Part shown: in pieces, positions 27,333 to 40,149 of the stretch | Layout: every line of letters starts with the position of its first letter | Numbering within the stretch: the stretch's first letter is position 1 | Assembly (NCBI GenBank): GCA_028622995.1 | Contig: JAJQJQ010000079.1 | Span: 477,172-541,171, forward strand | Direction of reading: 5' to 3' | Length of the DNA: 64,000 bases | Source of the DNA: Panagrolaimus kolymaensis | Lineage: Eukaryota > Nematoda > Chromadorea > Rhabditida > Panagrolaimidae | Translations under genes and position numbers: made by a program | Notes under the pieces: generated by a model | Told to the model about the DNA's origin: nothing | Database searches by the model: none | The model's input: only the letters and a program-made list of their open reading frames with translations

Positions 27333-29630
27333 ATGGTATCTGGATTTATAAGATCCTCATCAAGCATACCTAAAATTGTTGCATTTGGCGGCTTATCAAT
27401 TGCGGTGGTCGCAACTTTATATATTTTATTACGAAAAAAGACTAATCAGAAAAAAGAAAAAGACAAAGAAAATTCTTCAAATTTGGATTCAAGTGAAAAA
27501 GAAGAAACGATAATGTCACGAAATTCGAGAACCAATAATATTAATAATGTTCGAGAAAATGGCGTCCTTCCATCCTCAACAAACGTTGTTGAAGAAATAA
27601 ATGGAAAAAATAAGGAAAATGCGCCACTTCCTGAAATTATAACCCTTTCAGTTCCCGAGAAATCAATGCCAGATGAAATTGATCAAAATGAATATTCTTC
27701 AGTATCCACTGATATTGAAAATAATTTTGAAAAGCTTGAAGTTTCTAAAAATGGTAATGAAACTATCGAGCGCGAACTTAGCCCTGTGAGTGCTATCTTT
27801 ATTTTCTTTCTTTTTTTGTTTGCTTGCATGATAAAAAAATATGTCAATGAATAACAACATTTTTTTTATAGATTGAAAAATTATTGGCTGAAGAGACGCC
27901 ACATCTTGATTGGGCGGAGTGCTCATTTCAGGACATAAAGGAAAATGAAGAAAGAGAGGCCAATCAAAATGGCAATGCCAATGCCGTACAAAATATCGAT
28001 AGCAACAACAGCAGCAATAATATTCATTCAGGTGGAAAAATGAATGAAACTTCCTCCACCACCGTTGTTGTTACAAATGGAATAACTCCAAATGGAGATT
28101 ATAAAATGGCTGATTCGCCTTCGGTTGATTCGACTCATAGCGAAGTAAGGATATTTGGATTTAACCCTTTTTTAACGATTAAAAAAAATAGATATATTAT
28201 TTTTTTTTAAATTTTGTGAAACTTTTTTTTATTATGTTTTGTTGTTTATTGTTTTTTTGTTATTTTATTTAATAACGAAATTTCAGGTGTCAAATGACAG
28301 CGGACGCGCCACTGTTATGGTTCCTTCCGCTTTTAATTCATATGATTATGATATGAATATATTGCCTATGTATGAATTTGAAGTACCTAATACCCTCGTT
28401 GGTCTTATCATTGGAGTTCGAGGAAAAACCATTCGAGTATGAGTCTAGATTATTTAAATTTCTTTTTAAAAATCAATGGGTTTAATTTTAGGAACTTTGT
28501 ACACGTGCGGATGTAAGAATTTTAATTCGGCCTCATCATGATCCAGCTAAAATCAATACACATCAAATTTGTAGTATTGAAGGTAAAAGGGATGATATAA
28601 ACAAATGTTTACATATGATGCGCCATCGATTTCCTCCAAATCGATTCCCAGATTTAAATTTAAAGCCTATATTTCCTCCACCTGTTCAACCTCCATTATT
28701 ACCAAGTAATGATTTGATGCAACTTTCATTACCCGCGGGTGTACCATGCGAAGTATATATCTCTGCGCCAGTGGATGCTGGACATTTCTTTGTTCAACTT
28801 CCGACTCATCCCACTTTTCCACAATTGAGTTCATTGGATGGTGTTATGAATAATTTATATTATCAATCATCTGGCACATTAGATTCCATAAAACCACCTA
28901 AAAATTCAAGTTTGTGTTTTAATTATTGATTCCAATTTTTACGTTATCCATACAAATTTTTTTAGTAAACATTATGTGTGCTGCACCTGCAAGCAATGGA
29001 TGGTATCGAGCTGTAACGCTTTGCTATGATGAAATGCAAGATGAAATGCTTGTACGTTTTGTGGATTATGGTGGATTTGCTCGTATGGCTCGAACAGATT
29101 TGAGATATCTTTTGAGACAAGATTTATTAACTTTGCCTTTTCAATCCATTGAATGTTATCTCGCTGATGTTGAACCTCTTGATGGAACAACTTGGAGTGA
29201 GGAAGCAAATTGCTACTTCCAAAAAATGTGCACTCAAAAGATTATTCAAGCTGAATTAGTTGGTCATAATCGATTTGATGGATTGCCTTACGTGAGATTA
29301 TCAATAAGAAATAAGAGAAATGAAGTAAATTTAAAATTTTCTTAAACTAAATACTAAATACTTACCATTTTTTAGCCCGTTCGATTTGATACTCTATTAT
29401 TAAAGCACAGATATGGAAAACCATGGGATTCATCACGTTGTCAACCCCTTCCATTGCCACAAATTACAATCACCAATGAAGATACTGCCGAAGATTCAGA
29501 TGCAACTCTTGAAAGTCCAGTTCATCAAATTCAACGAAATGGAACTTCAAAGCCACGATCAAATTCAAATAAGTCGAATAATGATAAAAGCTTTGTGAGG
29601 GCATCCGCTGTTTTCGAACAAACAGCTTAA
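27333..29630 (+). CDS. akap-1: AKAP1-like mitochondrial anchor protein with KH and Tudor domains
   Basis: A-kinase anchoring protein 1 tethers kinase and RNAs at the mitochondrial outer membrane. The start at 27333 is the first in-frame ATG after an acceptor-like TATTAG. Residues about 13-34 form one hydrophobic segment (IVAFGGLSIAVVATLYILL) followed by a basic Lys run, a signal-anchor layout as in AKAP1. A long Asn/Ser/Glu-rich linker follows. The KH domain reads VPNTLVGLIIGVRGKTIRELCTRADV with the GVRG loop, split by an intron after GKTIR. Then comes a Pro-rich spacer and a Tudor domain (NGWYRAVTLCYDEMQDEMLVRFVDYG). Exons: 27333-27786, 27872-28145, 28288-28437, 28492-about 28910, 28967-about 29323, about 29376-29630. 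I could not point to a certain PKA RII-binding helix. Confidence 0.85.
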
Positions 29631-30802
29631 AAACAAAGTTTCTCTCTCGCCTTCGGATGATTTCCATTCCTTTCAACAAACAAAAAATCCATGATGATAG
29701 CTTACAATTATTATTTGTTGTTTCATTTCTTTTCGAATTTTATCTTTTCTTTTTTTTTCTAAACTAAAAAAAACAATTCTAAAATCCTCAAAAAATTGTT
29801 GGCATATATGTTCCCATAATTTTGTGTGAACATATTTCTTTATAAATTTTGTATAATACAAAAAAGGTTGTTTTTCTTTTTTTTTTTCTTGTTATAGGTG
29901 TTATTTGTTTTTAAATTTTTATCAGTTATTAATTTTATTTTTCTATCTATCTTTGTTGTTATACACACTGGTTTCTTTTATTGTTACACGAGTTTCCGTT
30001 TTCTCTCTATCAAAAGAAAAATATTTAAAGCATATATTTTTTTTTGGGCATATCGAACTAACTTTTTTTCCTTCTAAATTTCTTTTGTTTCATTTTGTAA
30101 TGATTGATTTTTTCGATCTATCGACGATCTATCGTTAGCTTTCAAAAAATTTGTCCTCCTCCTCCTCCATCATTATCAATAATATATTCGTTGGGTTCTT
30201 CCAACGAAAGTGCCTTTTCCAATGTGTGAGGCGCTGCTGATTGTTGACAGAATTATTGTCAACAAAAAAAGTTATTTATTTATTTTTTTGCATAGTAGAA
30301 ACGGAAGTTTATAGTAGCGCTGGTGCTTTCCTCTTTTATTTCATATTCTTTACTCTGTAATACATATTTTTGTATCGTAAAAATTTATATAAAGATATTT
30401 AAATTTTTGAAAGGATTTTCACAAATTATGGCATACGTTTTGACGTTATATATTAAACACAATTTTCAATGGAAATTTTTCATCTTTCTTTTTCGAGATC
30501 AAAGCGTGAAATAAAAAAAATTAGATGACAACGAAATTAATTTATGATTTAAATAGTGTCCTTTTTTAGAAATCATGAGCGTTGTTGGCCCTTTTTTACG
30601 TAACGCCACTCGCATCTTCTCTTCACCAACCCCTCTCTCGGGTATTTTCTATGCTCAAAGGTTCTTTCTTTTTTTTTACTTCCTTAACTCACTTTTGCTA
30701 TTTTTTTCCACAAAATGTTAATTTCATTACATTTTTTATGCGTGAATTATTAATAGCCTTTAGTTCTTCGTCTTGATTATTACAATCCGTAGTTGTTTCA
30801 GA
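29631..30802. other. Intergenic region, no gene seen
   Basis: About 1.2 kb of AT-rich sequence between akap-1 and the PEBP pair. TTTCAG ends at 30801, one base before the next ATG, and may be a trans-splice acceptor. Confidence 0.6.
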
Positions 30803-31479
30803 ATGGCTTCAACAGTTGGTGAAGTTTCTGATCGGTTTGCCCGACATGGTATTGTCCCTGATATTCTGACAAAAGCCCCAAAAGAAAGGCTTGATGTTAT
30901 TTTCGATAATAACCTTAAGGTTGGTTTATATTCATGTTTGATATACATATTAAATAAATAATCTTATTAGCTTGAATTCGGCAATGAACTCACTCCATCT
31001 CAAGTAAAACGACAACCTCATAATATTCTATGGAATGCAGATCCTAAAGCTTTGTACACCCTTGTTAAAACTGATCCCGATGCTCCATCACGGGAAGATC
31101 CAAAGTTCCGGGAATGGCATCATTGGTATATTATTTTTTATATATCTCCATTTAAGCAAATTAAACATATTTTAGGCTTGTCGTCAATATTCCTGGAATG
31201 AACCTCGGAAATGGAGAAACCTTGAGTGAATATGTTGGCGCTGGACCACCAGAAGGTACAGGGTTTCATCGTTATGTCTACCTCGTATACAAACAACCTG
31301 GAAAAATTAATGATTCTGAACATGGTCATCTTACCAACCGTTCAGCTGACAAGCGTGGAGGCTGGAGCGTATCAAAATTTGCAAAAAAGCATAATCTTGG
31401 TGATCCCGTTGCTGGTAATTTCTTTCTAGCAGAATATGATTTTTATGTTCCAGAACTTTACAAACAATTAGGCGCTTAA
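30803..31479 (+). CDS. Phosphatidylethanolamine-binding protein (PEBP/RKIP family), cytosolic copy
   Basis: PEBP proteins bind phospholipid headgroups; animal members can restrain Raf signalling. Exons 30803-30919, 30971-31125 and 31176-31479 give about 191 residues, the normal size. Signature blocks are present: [25 protein letters not shown] (ligand pocket, DPDAPSR), [29 protein letters not shown] and [20 protein letters not shown]. The N-terminus ([16 protein letters not shown]) lacks a signal peptide. The ATG lies right after TTTCAG, suggesting SL trans-splicing. Next gene is a paralogue 324 bases away. Confidence 0.93.
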
Positions 31480-31803
31480 ATAGTAGGCATATATCACTCT
31501 TACATATGTTTTTAATATTTTCATAATTTATTTTTTGTGATTAGGAACATCTTTTCGTTTATAGAATAAACAAGTATTTTTTCAAACATTTTCACAAATA
31601 TTAATTAATCTTATTCTATTTTTTTCTCAAGATCACTTTTTTATTGCTTCGGCCTTGGTCCACTTTTGAGAATTATGGAATTAAAAAAATGAACTAAATA
31701 AATAGGAAGGAGCTCTCTCAATCTTAAAAATTATTTTATCTTTTTTCATTTGTTTTATAAATTTTCTGTTGGTTGTGAAAAGACAGTAAAATCATTTTGA
31801 GAA

Positions 31804-32573
31804 ATGCGGTTCTTTTTCATTGCTGTCTTGGCCCTTGTTGCAGGGATAAAAGCAAGTGAGATAGAAGATTTATTTGTTCGACATAAAGTTGTCAAGGAAG
31901 TTATTGGGCTTTCTCCACCCAAGCTACTCAAAGTCTCATTTGATAGCGGCCGAGAGGTATTTAGTTTTTATACTTTTAAAAAACCAGAACAATAATGGAA
32001 GTAAAATTTAGGCATTTTTGGGAAACATCTTAACGCCAAGTGAAGTTAAAAACAAACCTATTGATTTGCAATGGACTATAAGACCAGGATCTCTTTATAC
32101 TTTAGTTATGATTGGTAAGAATACAGTAAGCTTAAAAGTTTTTTTAAAAGAATATTTTTAGACCCCGATGCCCCATCACGTGCAAATCCTTCAAGACGTG
32201 AATATCTTCATTGGTAATTTTAAAAACAAACAAAATGAAATTTAAAGTAAAATTTAGGCTAGTTGTAAACATTCCTGGAACAAATGTTTACCAAGGCAAA
32301 GAACTCGCTGAATACATTGGCGCTGGACCACCGGAAGGCACCGGATTGCATCGTTATGTCTTCCTTGTCTATCTTCAAGATGGCCCTGTTGTTGATTACC
32401 GTATCGGCCACATTTCTAGATATACTGGATCCGGGCGTCCTATGTTCCGCGCTCAAAAGTTTGCTGATAAGCACCGTCTTGGAGCTCCCGTTGCTGGAAA
32501 CTTTTTCCAAGCTTCATATGATTCATATGTTCCCATTCTCCACCAACAACTTGCTGGAAATGGACGCTCCTAA
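31804..32573 (+). CDS. Phosphatidylethanolamine-binding protein, secreted paralogue
   Basis: Tandem copy of the preceding PEBP. Exons 31804-31956, 32012-32114, 32162-32213 and 32258-32573. A hydrophobic N-terminus (RFFFIAVLALVAGIKA) is a signal peptide, absent in copy 1. The pocket blocks remain: [52 protein letters not shown], and F.DKHRLGAPVAGNFFQASYDSYVP. One extra intron interrupts the DPDAPSR block compared with copy 1, whose matching exon runs through; the introns after the R/K-E/L junction and before LVVN are shared. Likely secreted or lumenal lipid-binding protein. Confidence 0.9.
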
Positions 32574-34254
32574 AAAAATAAATGTCTCACAATGGTTTCA
32601 TATTATTTAATAATAAAAAATCCATTATATGATTATTTTTAAATGTCTTTGATTTTGTTTCCTAAAATATTTGTATACAATAAAAAATAAATAATAATTT
32701 TTAAAAAATAAAATTTTTACTGTAAATTTATAGCTTTTTAATAGTCATTTATTTTGTTTGTATGAATGCAAAAAAAGTGTGACGAGCAAAAAGGGAAAAA
32801 GAATTACAAAGTTTTTGTCAATATGAAAGAAATAAAATAGGCGATGAGATAGATGATCATCAAACGCCATTTTTATGTGTGTATTTTTGAAGGAAAAAAT
32901 ATTTTATTTTACCTCCTTTTTTTATTTCAAACTTATTCGGAAACCTTTCTGAAACTAAATTCTGCTCATTTCATTGATCATATCTTCTTTTTTCTTTTTT
33001 GCTGCGATTTCCTCTTTATTTTTTTTTTATTTCTCTTTCTTCATTTCACTTTTTTAGGGTAATGATGAGCATAAAAAAATAATAAATAAATAAGATAAGT
33101 CTTTGATAATTCGTGTTTACTAGTTTACTACGCGCGTTAAATTGTTTATATTTATAAAAGAAAATATGGAAAGGCATCAACAAGTGGAATCCTACTTCTT
33201 CTTTTTTTTCTAAGCAAGCTCAATATTATTCTTTATCTAATGAGCCGATTATCATTGCTTTCTTAAATATATGGTTGATCTTCAAGAAAGCAATAAATAC
33301 GTCAAGGCATTCTTCGTCCACTTTATTTAAAAATTAAACAAAAAAGAAGGAAGACATTTATGGCACACAAAAAAGCTATTTACACCTACCAAAAAGAGAA
33401 TCATAATTTCATGGATAACTTTCAAAATATGCGTTGACATTTTTTTCTCGTATATTTTAATTTTCAAAAAAATACATATATTATTTATTCTTTCTTTCCT
33501 TTTTCCGAGTTTTGTTGTTTCTTTCATAATTAATAGTTTTATAGTATTATTACAAAATTAGAAGAAGGTATTGAAGAGAGAAGAATAAAAACTTTCATTT
33601 TTTTAGTTTTAGAAAATACGTCATATTTGGATTTTTGTGGACGCAATAAAGAAAATCAAATCCAACAAAACAACGGCACTTCCCCTTTCAAAGTATTATG
33701 GAATCATTTCTAAATTTACAACGCTTATTAGAAGAGCATATTAAAGTGGCAGTTAATCAACAGCATTCACCAACTGATTTTAGTTTAGTTTAGTTTTTTT
33801 TCAAATCCTTGGAGTCGCACTTTTTTGACTTTCCTTCTGAAATCTTTAGCATTACCAATTTCTTAAATTCATTTTTTTTGCTAAAGCATTTTAGATTTAT
33901 ATTTATTATTTTTTTCGCTTTGCCATTGCTGTTATTATTCAACAACACAAAAAAATACTTTGTTGTTTATAATTAATTGAAAGCAAAAGTAAAGTGGTGC
34001 TCGTTAAATCCGCCTGCGCCAACAACCGCTTTATCAATAATCGGTTTTTGTATAAAATAAAATCCTTTCTAATTCCCTATTTTCTTTTTATCCTTCTTGC
34101 CTTAAGTACTGCAGAAAGAAAAGAATATTTAGATGTATTTTATTATATATTTATTATTAATTTAGACGATCAACAACAAGTGGTTGCTAACTTATTTTTT
34201 TCTAATAAAAATTCTTCTCCAAGTAACGAAAATAATTGTAATAATTTATTTGAA
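32574..34254. other. Intergenic / possible 5' exons of dac-1
   Basis: AT-rich. The frame is open upstream of 34255 back to 33994, with an acceptor-like AATTTAG at about 34166, so extra dachshund coding (DDQQQVVANLFFSNKN...) may lie at 34167-34254, with its start in an unrecognised upstream exon. Nothing else is recognisable. Confidence 0.5.
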
Positions 34255-35996
34255 ATGTCTTCGTTTAATTGTGAAAATGATTCTTCCATCGATTCATCGT
34301 CAAATGGCTTCCAAATTCGTGCTCAGTTTTATGATTATCGTGGCAAACAAGTTATCGGATTTGATGTTGATGACAAACAAATGGTTTGCCTTCCTCAAGT
34401 TTATGATTTATTTTTAAAGCAATTAGTTAGTGGCTTGCATACTGTATATACTAAATTAAAGCGACTTAATATTCATCCAATTATTTGTAATGTTGATCAA
34501 GTAAGGATCTTTTAGCCTTTTTTGTTACCTCAAGTACTAATATTTTTTTAGGTAAGAGCCCTTCGAAGTCTTGGAGCGATTCAACCTGGTGTAAATCGAT
34601 GCAAATTGATTGACAAAAATGATTTCGACAAACTTTATGATGATTGCACTAGTTCGGGGTGAGTGTTGGAGTTTTAATAACCTGTTTTTTTTTGTTGCCT
34701 CTCTTTCTTTTCCTTTTAAATTAATTAATTTAAAAATGATTAAGATCAAGACCTGGACGACCTCCAAAACGTTGTTCACCCATGCCAGATTTAAGATATT
34801 CTAAACGTGAAAAATTAAATTGTAAGCTTTGCACTTTCTTTTTTTCTTTCAATAATAATTTACAAAATCATTCTAGATGATTCTGAATCTCCTTTCTTCT
34901 TCAGTCCTACGACTTCTTATCGACCAAGCCATTCTTCGTTGGACGTCATTCCACCATCAACAACAACAACAAAATGCACAAAAAGAAGTTTAGGAGGAGT
35001 TGATCCAAATTCTCAAGATAATACTAACCCTTCGTTAATACCCTTTCCTCAATTGCTTCCATTAACAGCCCAACAAATTTTTATGCAACAGCTTATGGCC
35101 GCAGCCACTTTAGCTTCTCAACAACAACAAAACAATTTAAGAGATATAAAATGTAATGAATCTGCTGAAGTTGAGGCATCAACCAATCGAGATGAAATCC
35201 CCACTAAAGCTGATTTAATAAAAATCCGAAATAGAGAAAGTGAAAATGATGAAAAACGAGAATGGAATAATCACAAACAAGGAGAAAAAGATAAAAGCCA
35301 TAAAATGTATGGAATTTGTTTTTATCAAGGGTTTTTTCACCAAATTAAGCTACTTATTACTATTTTTAAATTTATTTTAGAGATCCTTCTATATCGCCTA
35401 ATAATGATTCAGAAAGTTCAAATGAGAATTCATCAGGTGGAAGCGCATCATTGCCTTCAATTTCACAAAATTCAAGCAGTGAAAATAATTCTGACTCCTC
35501 TCATTTTTCATTCGATCGAGAAAAATCTAATTCTTTAATGAATAATTCAGCATCGGAACGTGAATTCAGTTCAGGATCATCCTCAGATACCTCCAACAAT
35601 GGAAATGACGCTCAAATAGTCATGCATAAATTTACTCGAACCGTTGAAGCCATGGAAAATCGGTTTAAAGAACAATATGATAAATTAGCAAGTAAGAAAA
35701 GTTTTTTACATTTCCACACTCTAAACTTTATTTACTTTTAGCTATGGCTGGTAACCTCCAAAAAACTCTTGATGAAATGGATAAACGTGAAAACAATTTA
35801 TACAAACTTCTTGATGGCCATAAAGATCGATCTCGTAAGCATCCATTAATCCTTATTTTTATATACAATTATTTTGCTTTCAGACCATTATCTTCGCCGA
35901 TATCTCATTAACCGATACAGTAATGCTGCTCTTAAACGTCAAGTTTTTCGCAAGCAACACGGTGGAAAGAAATCAAAATCTGACAAAAATTCATAG
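34255..35996 (+). CDS. dac-1: Dachshund (Ski/Sno/Dac family) transcription cofactor
   Basis: Nuclear DNA-binding/corepressor protein of the Ski/Sno/Dac family. The Dachbox-N is clear: QVIGFDVDDKQMVCLPQVYDLFLKQLVSGLHTVYTKLKRLNI, then VRALRSLGAIQPGVNRCKLI and the Dac hallmark SRPGRPPKR. A long Ser/Asn/Gln-rich middle follows, then a C-terminal helical segment (HKFTRTVEAMENRFKEQYDKL ... NLQKTLDEMDKRENNLYKLLDGHK) and a basic tail (RYSNAALKRQVFRKQHGGKKSK). Exons: 34255-34500, 34552-34658, about 34745-34823, about 34877-35306, 35381-35691, 35742-35834, 35884-35996. The start is uncertain: 34255 is the ATG of MSSFNCEND, but an upstream exon is possible. One intron appears to end in AAG. Confidence 0.87.
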
Positions 35997-36161
35997 CTTT
36001 TTATAATTTAATTTTAATTTTTTTAAGTAACTGAAATAAATATAGAAAAACTGAAAAACATTGACTTTTGATAATTTACAATAAATATTAAATAAATAAG
36101 GCCATAAAAAATAAACTTTTGCGATAAAACTGAATAAATGAAAAATGCAAGGATCCATTTT

Positions 36162-36772
36162 TTAAGCAAATTTAGAATCCAAGAATTCTTTTGTAATTTC
36201 ATCAATTTCTCGAACTTCTGCATTCTTTGTTAAATCGCAAGCTTGGACAAGGTGATTTCGAGATCCAGCATACAAAATTTGAAGTTCAGTGCTGCATCCA
36301 AAAGGTGAATAAAAGATAAGGGCTAATGGGAATGAAATTCGTCCATCTGAATGCTTTAATTCATAATTGATGACGATAAAGCGGGGTTGTTGATCGGGTA
36401 ATTCGTCTTGAATTTCTTCAATCGAACATTCCTGAAATAACAAAGATTACTATTATAAGAAAAAGGTAAATAAATAGATAACAAAATGCTTACGTCTAAT
36501 ACCGCATCAACTTTCATAATGTGGTCATTTCTATCTATTTTTACTAAAAAGACATATAAGGAATTTAATAATTGACGTAAATAAATAAAGAGAAAAGAAA
36601 AAACTAACAAATTATTGCACTGGTTGAAGCAGAATGTTTGAAACGGAAATCTTTTAGCTGCTTCTTTAAATCATCGGGAATTTGACAGATTGTCTCAATA
36701 CTTCCACTCTGTAAAATGAAATCAAATTTGTAAAATCCTATATACCAATGAGATATTTGTATTACTTACCAT
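36162..36772 (-). CDS. Glia maturation factor (GMF, ADF-homology)
   Basis: GMF binds Arp2/3 and debranches actin networks. Exons on the - strand: 36772-36770 (the ATG alone), about 36709-36608, 36543-36494 and 36431-36162. The product is about 140 residues, the family size. It reads ICQIPDDLKKQLKDFRFKHSASTSAIILKIDRND..., then ELPDQQPRFIVINYELKHSDGRISFPLALIFYSPFGC and LYAGSRNHLVQACDLTKNAEVREIDEIT. The PRFIV.NY...HDGRISFPL.. and YAGS...LV blocks separate GMF from cofilin and coactosin. It converges on dac-1, whose stop is only 166 bases away. Confidence 0.93.
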
Positions 36773-37367
36773 GTTTTTGTAGTTGAAAAAATAAATACAA
36801 CTGGCTGGAATAAAGTGAAAAATAATGTGAATCAGCGAGGGAAGGGAGTAAGTATGAACAATCAAAAGTCACGAAACGTGAAAAAGCAAAGAAGAAGAAA
36901 AAAATACCCGTAATCTCCGATAAAAAAAAAGTGAAATTGGTTTGATGGTTTATTTGGTGCACAAAACGCCAGAAAAAATATGACTAATATGGGTGAAGAA
37001 GAAGAAGCATTGATGATACAAGTTCATCATAGCAAGCATTTTCTGTGGTCGGCTATTTGATACTTTGTTATGTCTTTAAAAAAAATAAAAAATAAACTAT
37101 GATTAAAAGTAAACAAAAATGCTTCAAAACCATTAACAAAAACAGTAATCACAATACTTTGAAATTACTGTAGGTACCTTTCAGAAGTTTCTTTTAAATA
37201 CAAAATTTAAAGCTATGCTTAACCTGATAGCTTTAACTCATGCAAAAAATGCAAAAAAGAAAGTTATTTTTAGACCATTTATTAACATACAATTGTACTC
37301 TCTCAATTTTTAATAACAAAATTTAAAAAAAGGGGTGTATTTAAATATGGAGCCTTTTTATTATTAA
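36773..37367. other. Intergenic region, no gene seen
   Basis: About 600 AT-rich bases between GMF and the F-box/kelch gene, both on the - strand. No coding signal recognised. Confidence 0.6.
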
Positions 37368-39564
37368 TTATAATTGAAAATAATTGGGTTTTAATAAATA
37401 TGTTCGATTTGTAGCATAATCTGGTTCATTTGGAGAATTGACATGTAAAAAAGGATTTGTTTCAGTTGGGTCTTTCATTCCACCAAAAACTACCATTTCA
37501 CCATTAGCCTCGACCAGCGAGTAAAGCAATAAAATTGGTGGAGCATTTGGTTGAACGGCATTTTGATGCCAACTATAAAAAAAGTTGTAAATCATTTTTC
37601 TTAAAAAATGATGGATGTTTCAAACCTAGCTTCATGCGAAGATGAAACATTTGTGATGTCAAGATAAAATACGCATAAACGCTGATTTAAATCAAGTGAA
37701 AAATTTTCGTTGCTTTTGTTATTTATCATTTCTCGATGGTTATTATCCCTAATAATTATTTCATCGTTGTTACTGCTGCCGCTGCTGCATGGTGAAAAAC
37801 CATTTTGTTGGGATTTTTCTGAATCACTAAAAATTTTTTAAAGGGTGTTTAGTTTAAAATTCAAAAAGACGTCATTTTTTTTTTCTCACGTTTGGTTTCC
37901 TCCTTTTTGCTTTGGAGTACAAAGTTCTGCGGTAATTATGAGCTTAGGAATTTCACCAACAATAATTGCTGGGATTGAACATGCTCGTTGTAGTTCTAAA
38001 GACTTATTATGCACCGAAGTAGAAGGCTGTTGCTGTTGATTTGGGAATGAAACTTTAAGAAATTCTTGCAATTTTGGAATATTTTTTTCATTGTTCTAAA
38101 AATATTTTTATAAATAAAGATTAAAAGGGGAAATACAAAATGACGACAACGAAAACGAAGCTTACTTGCTCGTCTAAAGATTTTGAAGTAATAAATTGCG
38201 ATTTTCTCCTAAATGCAGCGGATTCAGTTAATCCATAATTTTTGTGAGCATTCAAAAATGCCGTTGCCACTGCTCTTCTATCTTGTGGAGAATCGGGTGA
38301 AGATAAACGGGATTGACATCCACTCGAAGATGAAGCTATGGATGAAGTTGGTGTGAGCACTGGACGCGACGGATATGCAGCTGTTTTATCGTTGTGAACA
38401 TAACGAGGTCGACTAAGAAATACAACTTTATTATCCACTCGACTACCTCGAATTCCCCAAAAATGTGGCGGCCAATATTCTGTATTATTAACCTATAATT
38501 AATATTAAGTTTGTATTTATGCTTTTACTTTTCTTTTTTTACTTTAATAAGGATCCATTTAGCTGTTTCCATATTTGTATCAAATGTTAATAAAAATGTG
38601 TCAGTGTAAGCGCCTTTAATAACACCAGCTCCTCCTATGATAAGTACATTATGATCATCTATCGTAATTTGGCAATGTCCATGTCTTGGAGATGGCTCTT
38701 CACTAAAAAATAAATTATTAATATTTATTTTTATCTCTTTATTTTTTGTTGTAACCAACCCAGTGCATTCAACTGAATTCCAAATATGATTTTTTAAATC
38801 AAATATATAAACTTTGCCGCTAAAATCTTCTCCAGTTGAGCCTCCAGTAATTAACATCCATCGATTTTGCAAAATTGAAGCGCCATGAGAAGCCAAAGTT
38901 GGAATTTCAGATGTATCAGATCCAACCTAAAAAAATAGCATGATTGTTTGCTTTTTTTACCATTAAAAACCTGAATCCATTTTTGTTCTTTTTTTACAAA
39001 ATAATACAAATCTCCAAAAAACTCCACTCGTTGATGTATTGGATTCATCGAAGATTTAGAATAACCACCAAATAAAACAAGGATTTCATTGCAATCCAAT
39101 AATGTACATAAACTTCTTGGAGAAGGTATATCTCCTTTTTGCTCCACTCGCTGCCATTCAAGTGATTCCTAAAGAAGCAAAAATGAATAATGGTAAAGTA
39201 ATTTATTTTAATTTCAAACCATATTTAATTTCCACATATCTGATAGTGGAGTGTATCTTGCTGTACATCCACCAAACATATACATTGCATTGTCAGACTT
39301 GGAATAACATGCAGCATGACATCCTCTTTCAGGGATATACGATGAAAATACTTGATTATTATGTACTTTTTCGCTTATTTCATTCCATGAAAAATCTTTA
39401 CATGATGAATATCGTCTTTTCATATACCGCACTGAACCATCAATAATCCTTCGCCATCGAGAATTAACTTGTCGAGCACTATTCAGTGAACCATAAGGCC
39501 GTAAAAAGAAGAATATATGTTCCAAAACCGTTTGGGGAAGATCTTCAATTCCAATTTCTTTCAT
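37368..39564 (-). CDS. FBXO42-like F-box and kelch-repeat protein
   Basis: Substrate receptor of an SCF ubiquitin ligase (mammalian FBXO42/JFK targets p53). I place the start at ATG 39564, since the open frame upstream begins without ATG. The F-box follows at once (IEDLPQTVLEHIFFFLRPYGSLNSARQVNSRWRRI). Five kelch blades are visible: AMYMFGGCTARY, ILVLFGGYSKSS, WMLITGGSTGED, VLIIGGAGVIKG and, at the C-terminus, EMVVFGGMKDP. A long Ser/Pro/Gln-rich insert lies between blades 4 and 5. Several introns of 45-70 bases; exons roughly 39564-39214, 39170-38971, 38929-38760, 38704-38545, 38493-38165, 38095-37890, then the last ones to 37368. F-box first and kelch after, with the ERGCHAACY lead-in, is the FBXO42 layout. 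Confidence 0.82.
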
Positions 39565-40149
39565 TTTTTCTTTCACCCTTGAGGCAAAATGAGTTTCTTT
39601 CACTCATAAAAGACGTGGTGGTGGCAATATAATAATACTGACGGAAGTTCATTCGTTTCGTTTAGTTAAAAATCAAAACTACTTTATTCTTCCAAAAAGC
39701 TTGTTTAACATTAAATAAAACAGTTTGTTTTACAAACATGAATAGTTAAAACAGATTTTTTAACTTGAGTCGACGACTTAGTGACGACTATTACGCAGTT
39801 GGCAAGCACATTACATTCATCGTCGTCGTCAGAGTATGTAAGTGAAAAAAGAAAAAGAAGAAGAAAGCAGCACTCGTGTTTGTTTTGATGCAAATGTAAA
39901 AAATGCTGCTTAATAAAGCGCCCTTGGCACTCATTCTTTTCACAGCTTATAATTTCAATATAATTATATATGTTTGAATTGGATGAAATGGAAATAACAG
40001 AAAATTTATTACAAAAAAAGTTCGTTCAAAAATAACATGCAAAAAAGGATGAAATGAATCCAAGGTACAAAAGGTTGAATGCACAGTACAGTATCAAATA
40101 ATCAAAATAAATAACAAAGCAACATAATTCAAAACGAAGATGAGATAAG
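39565..40149. other. Intergenic region, no gene seen
   Basis: AT-rich, with a TCG/ACG-rich patch at 39765-39840 that gives short chance frames. The genes on both sides are on the - strand. Confidence 0.6.

Noticed and set aside
33994..34254. Hydrophobic N-terminal extension of dachshund from the first open-frame start
   Set aside because: It would place a membrane-like segment on a nuclear protein, and an acceptor-like TTTAG at about 34166 suggests the left part is intronic or untranslated.
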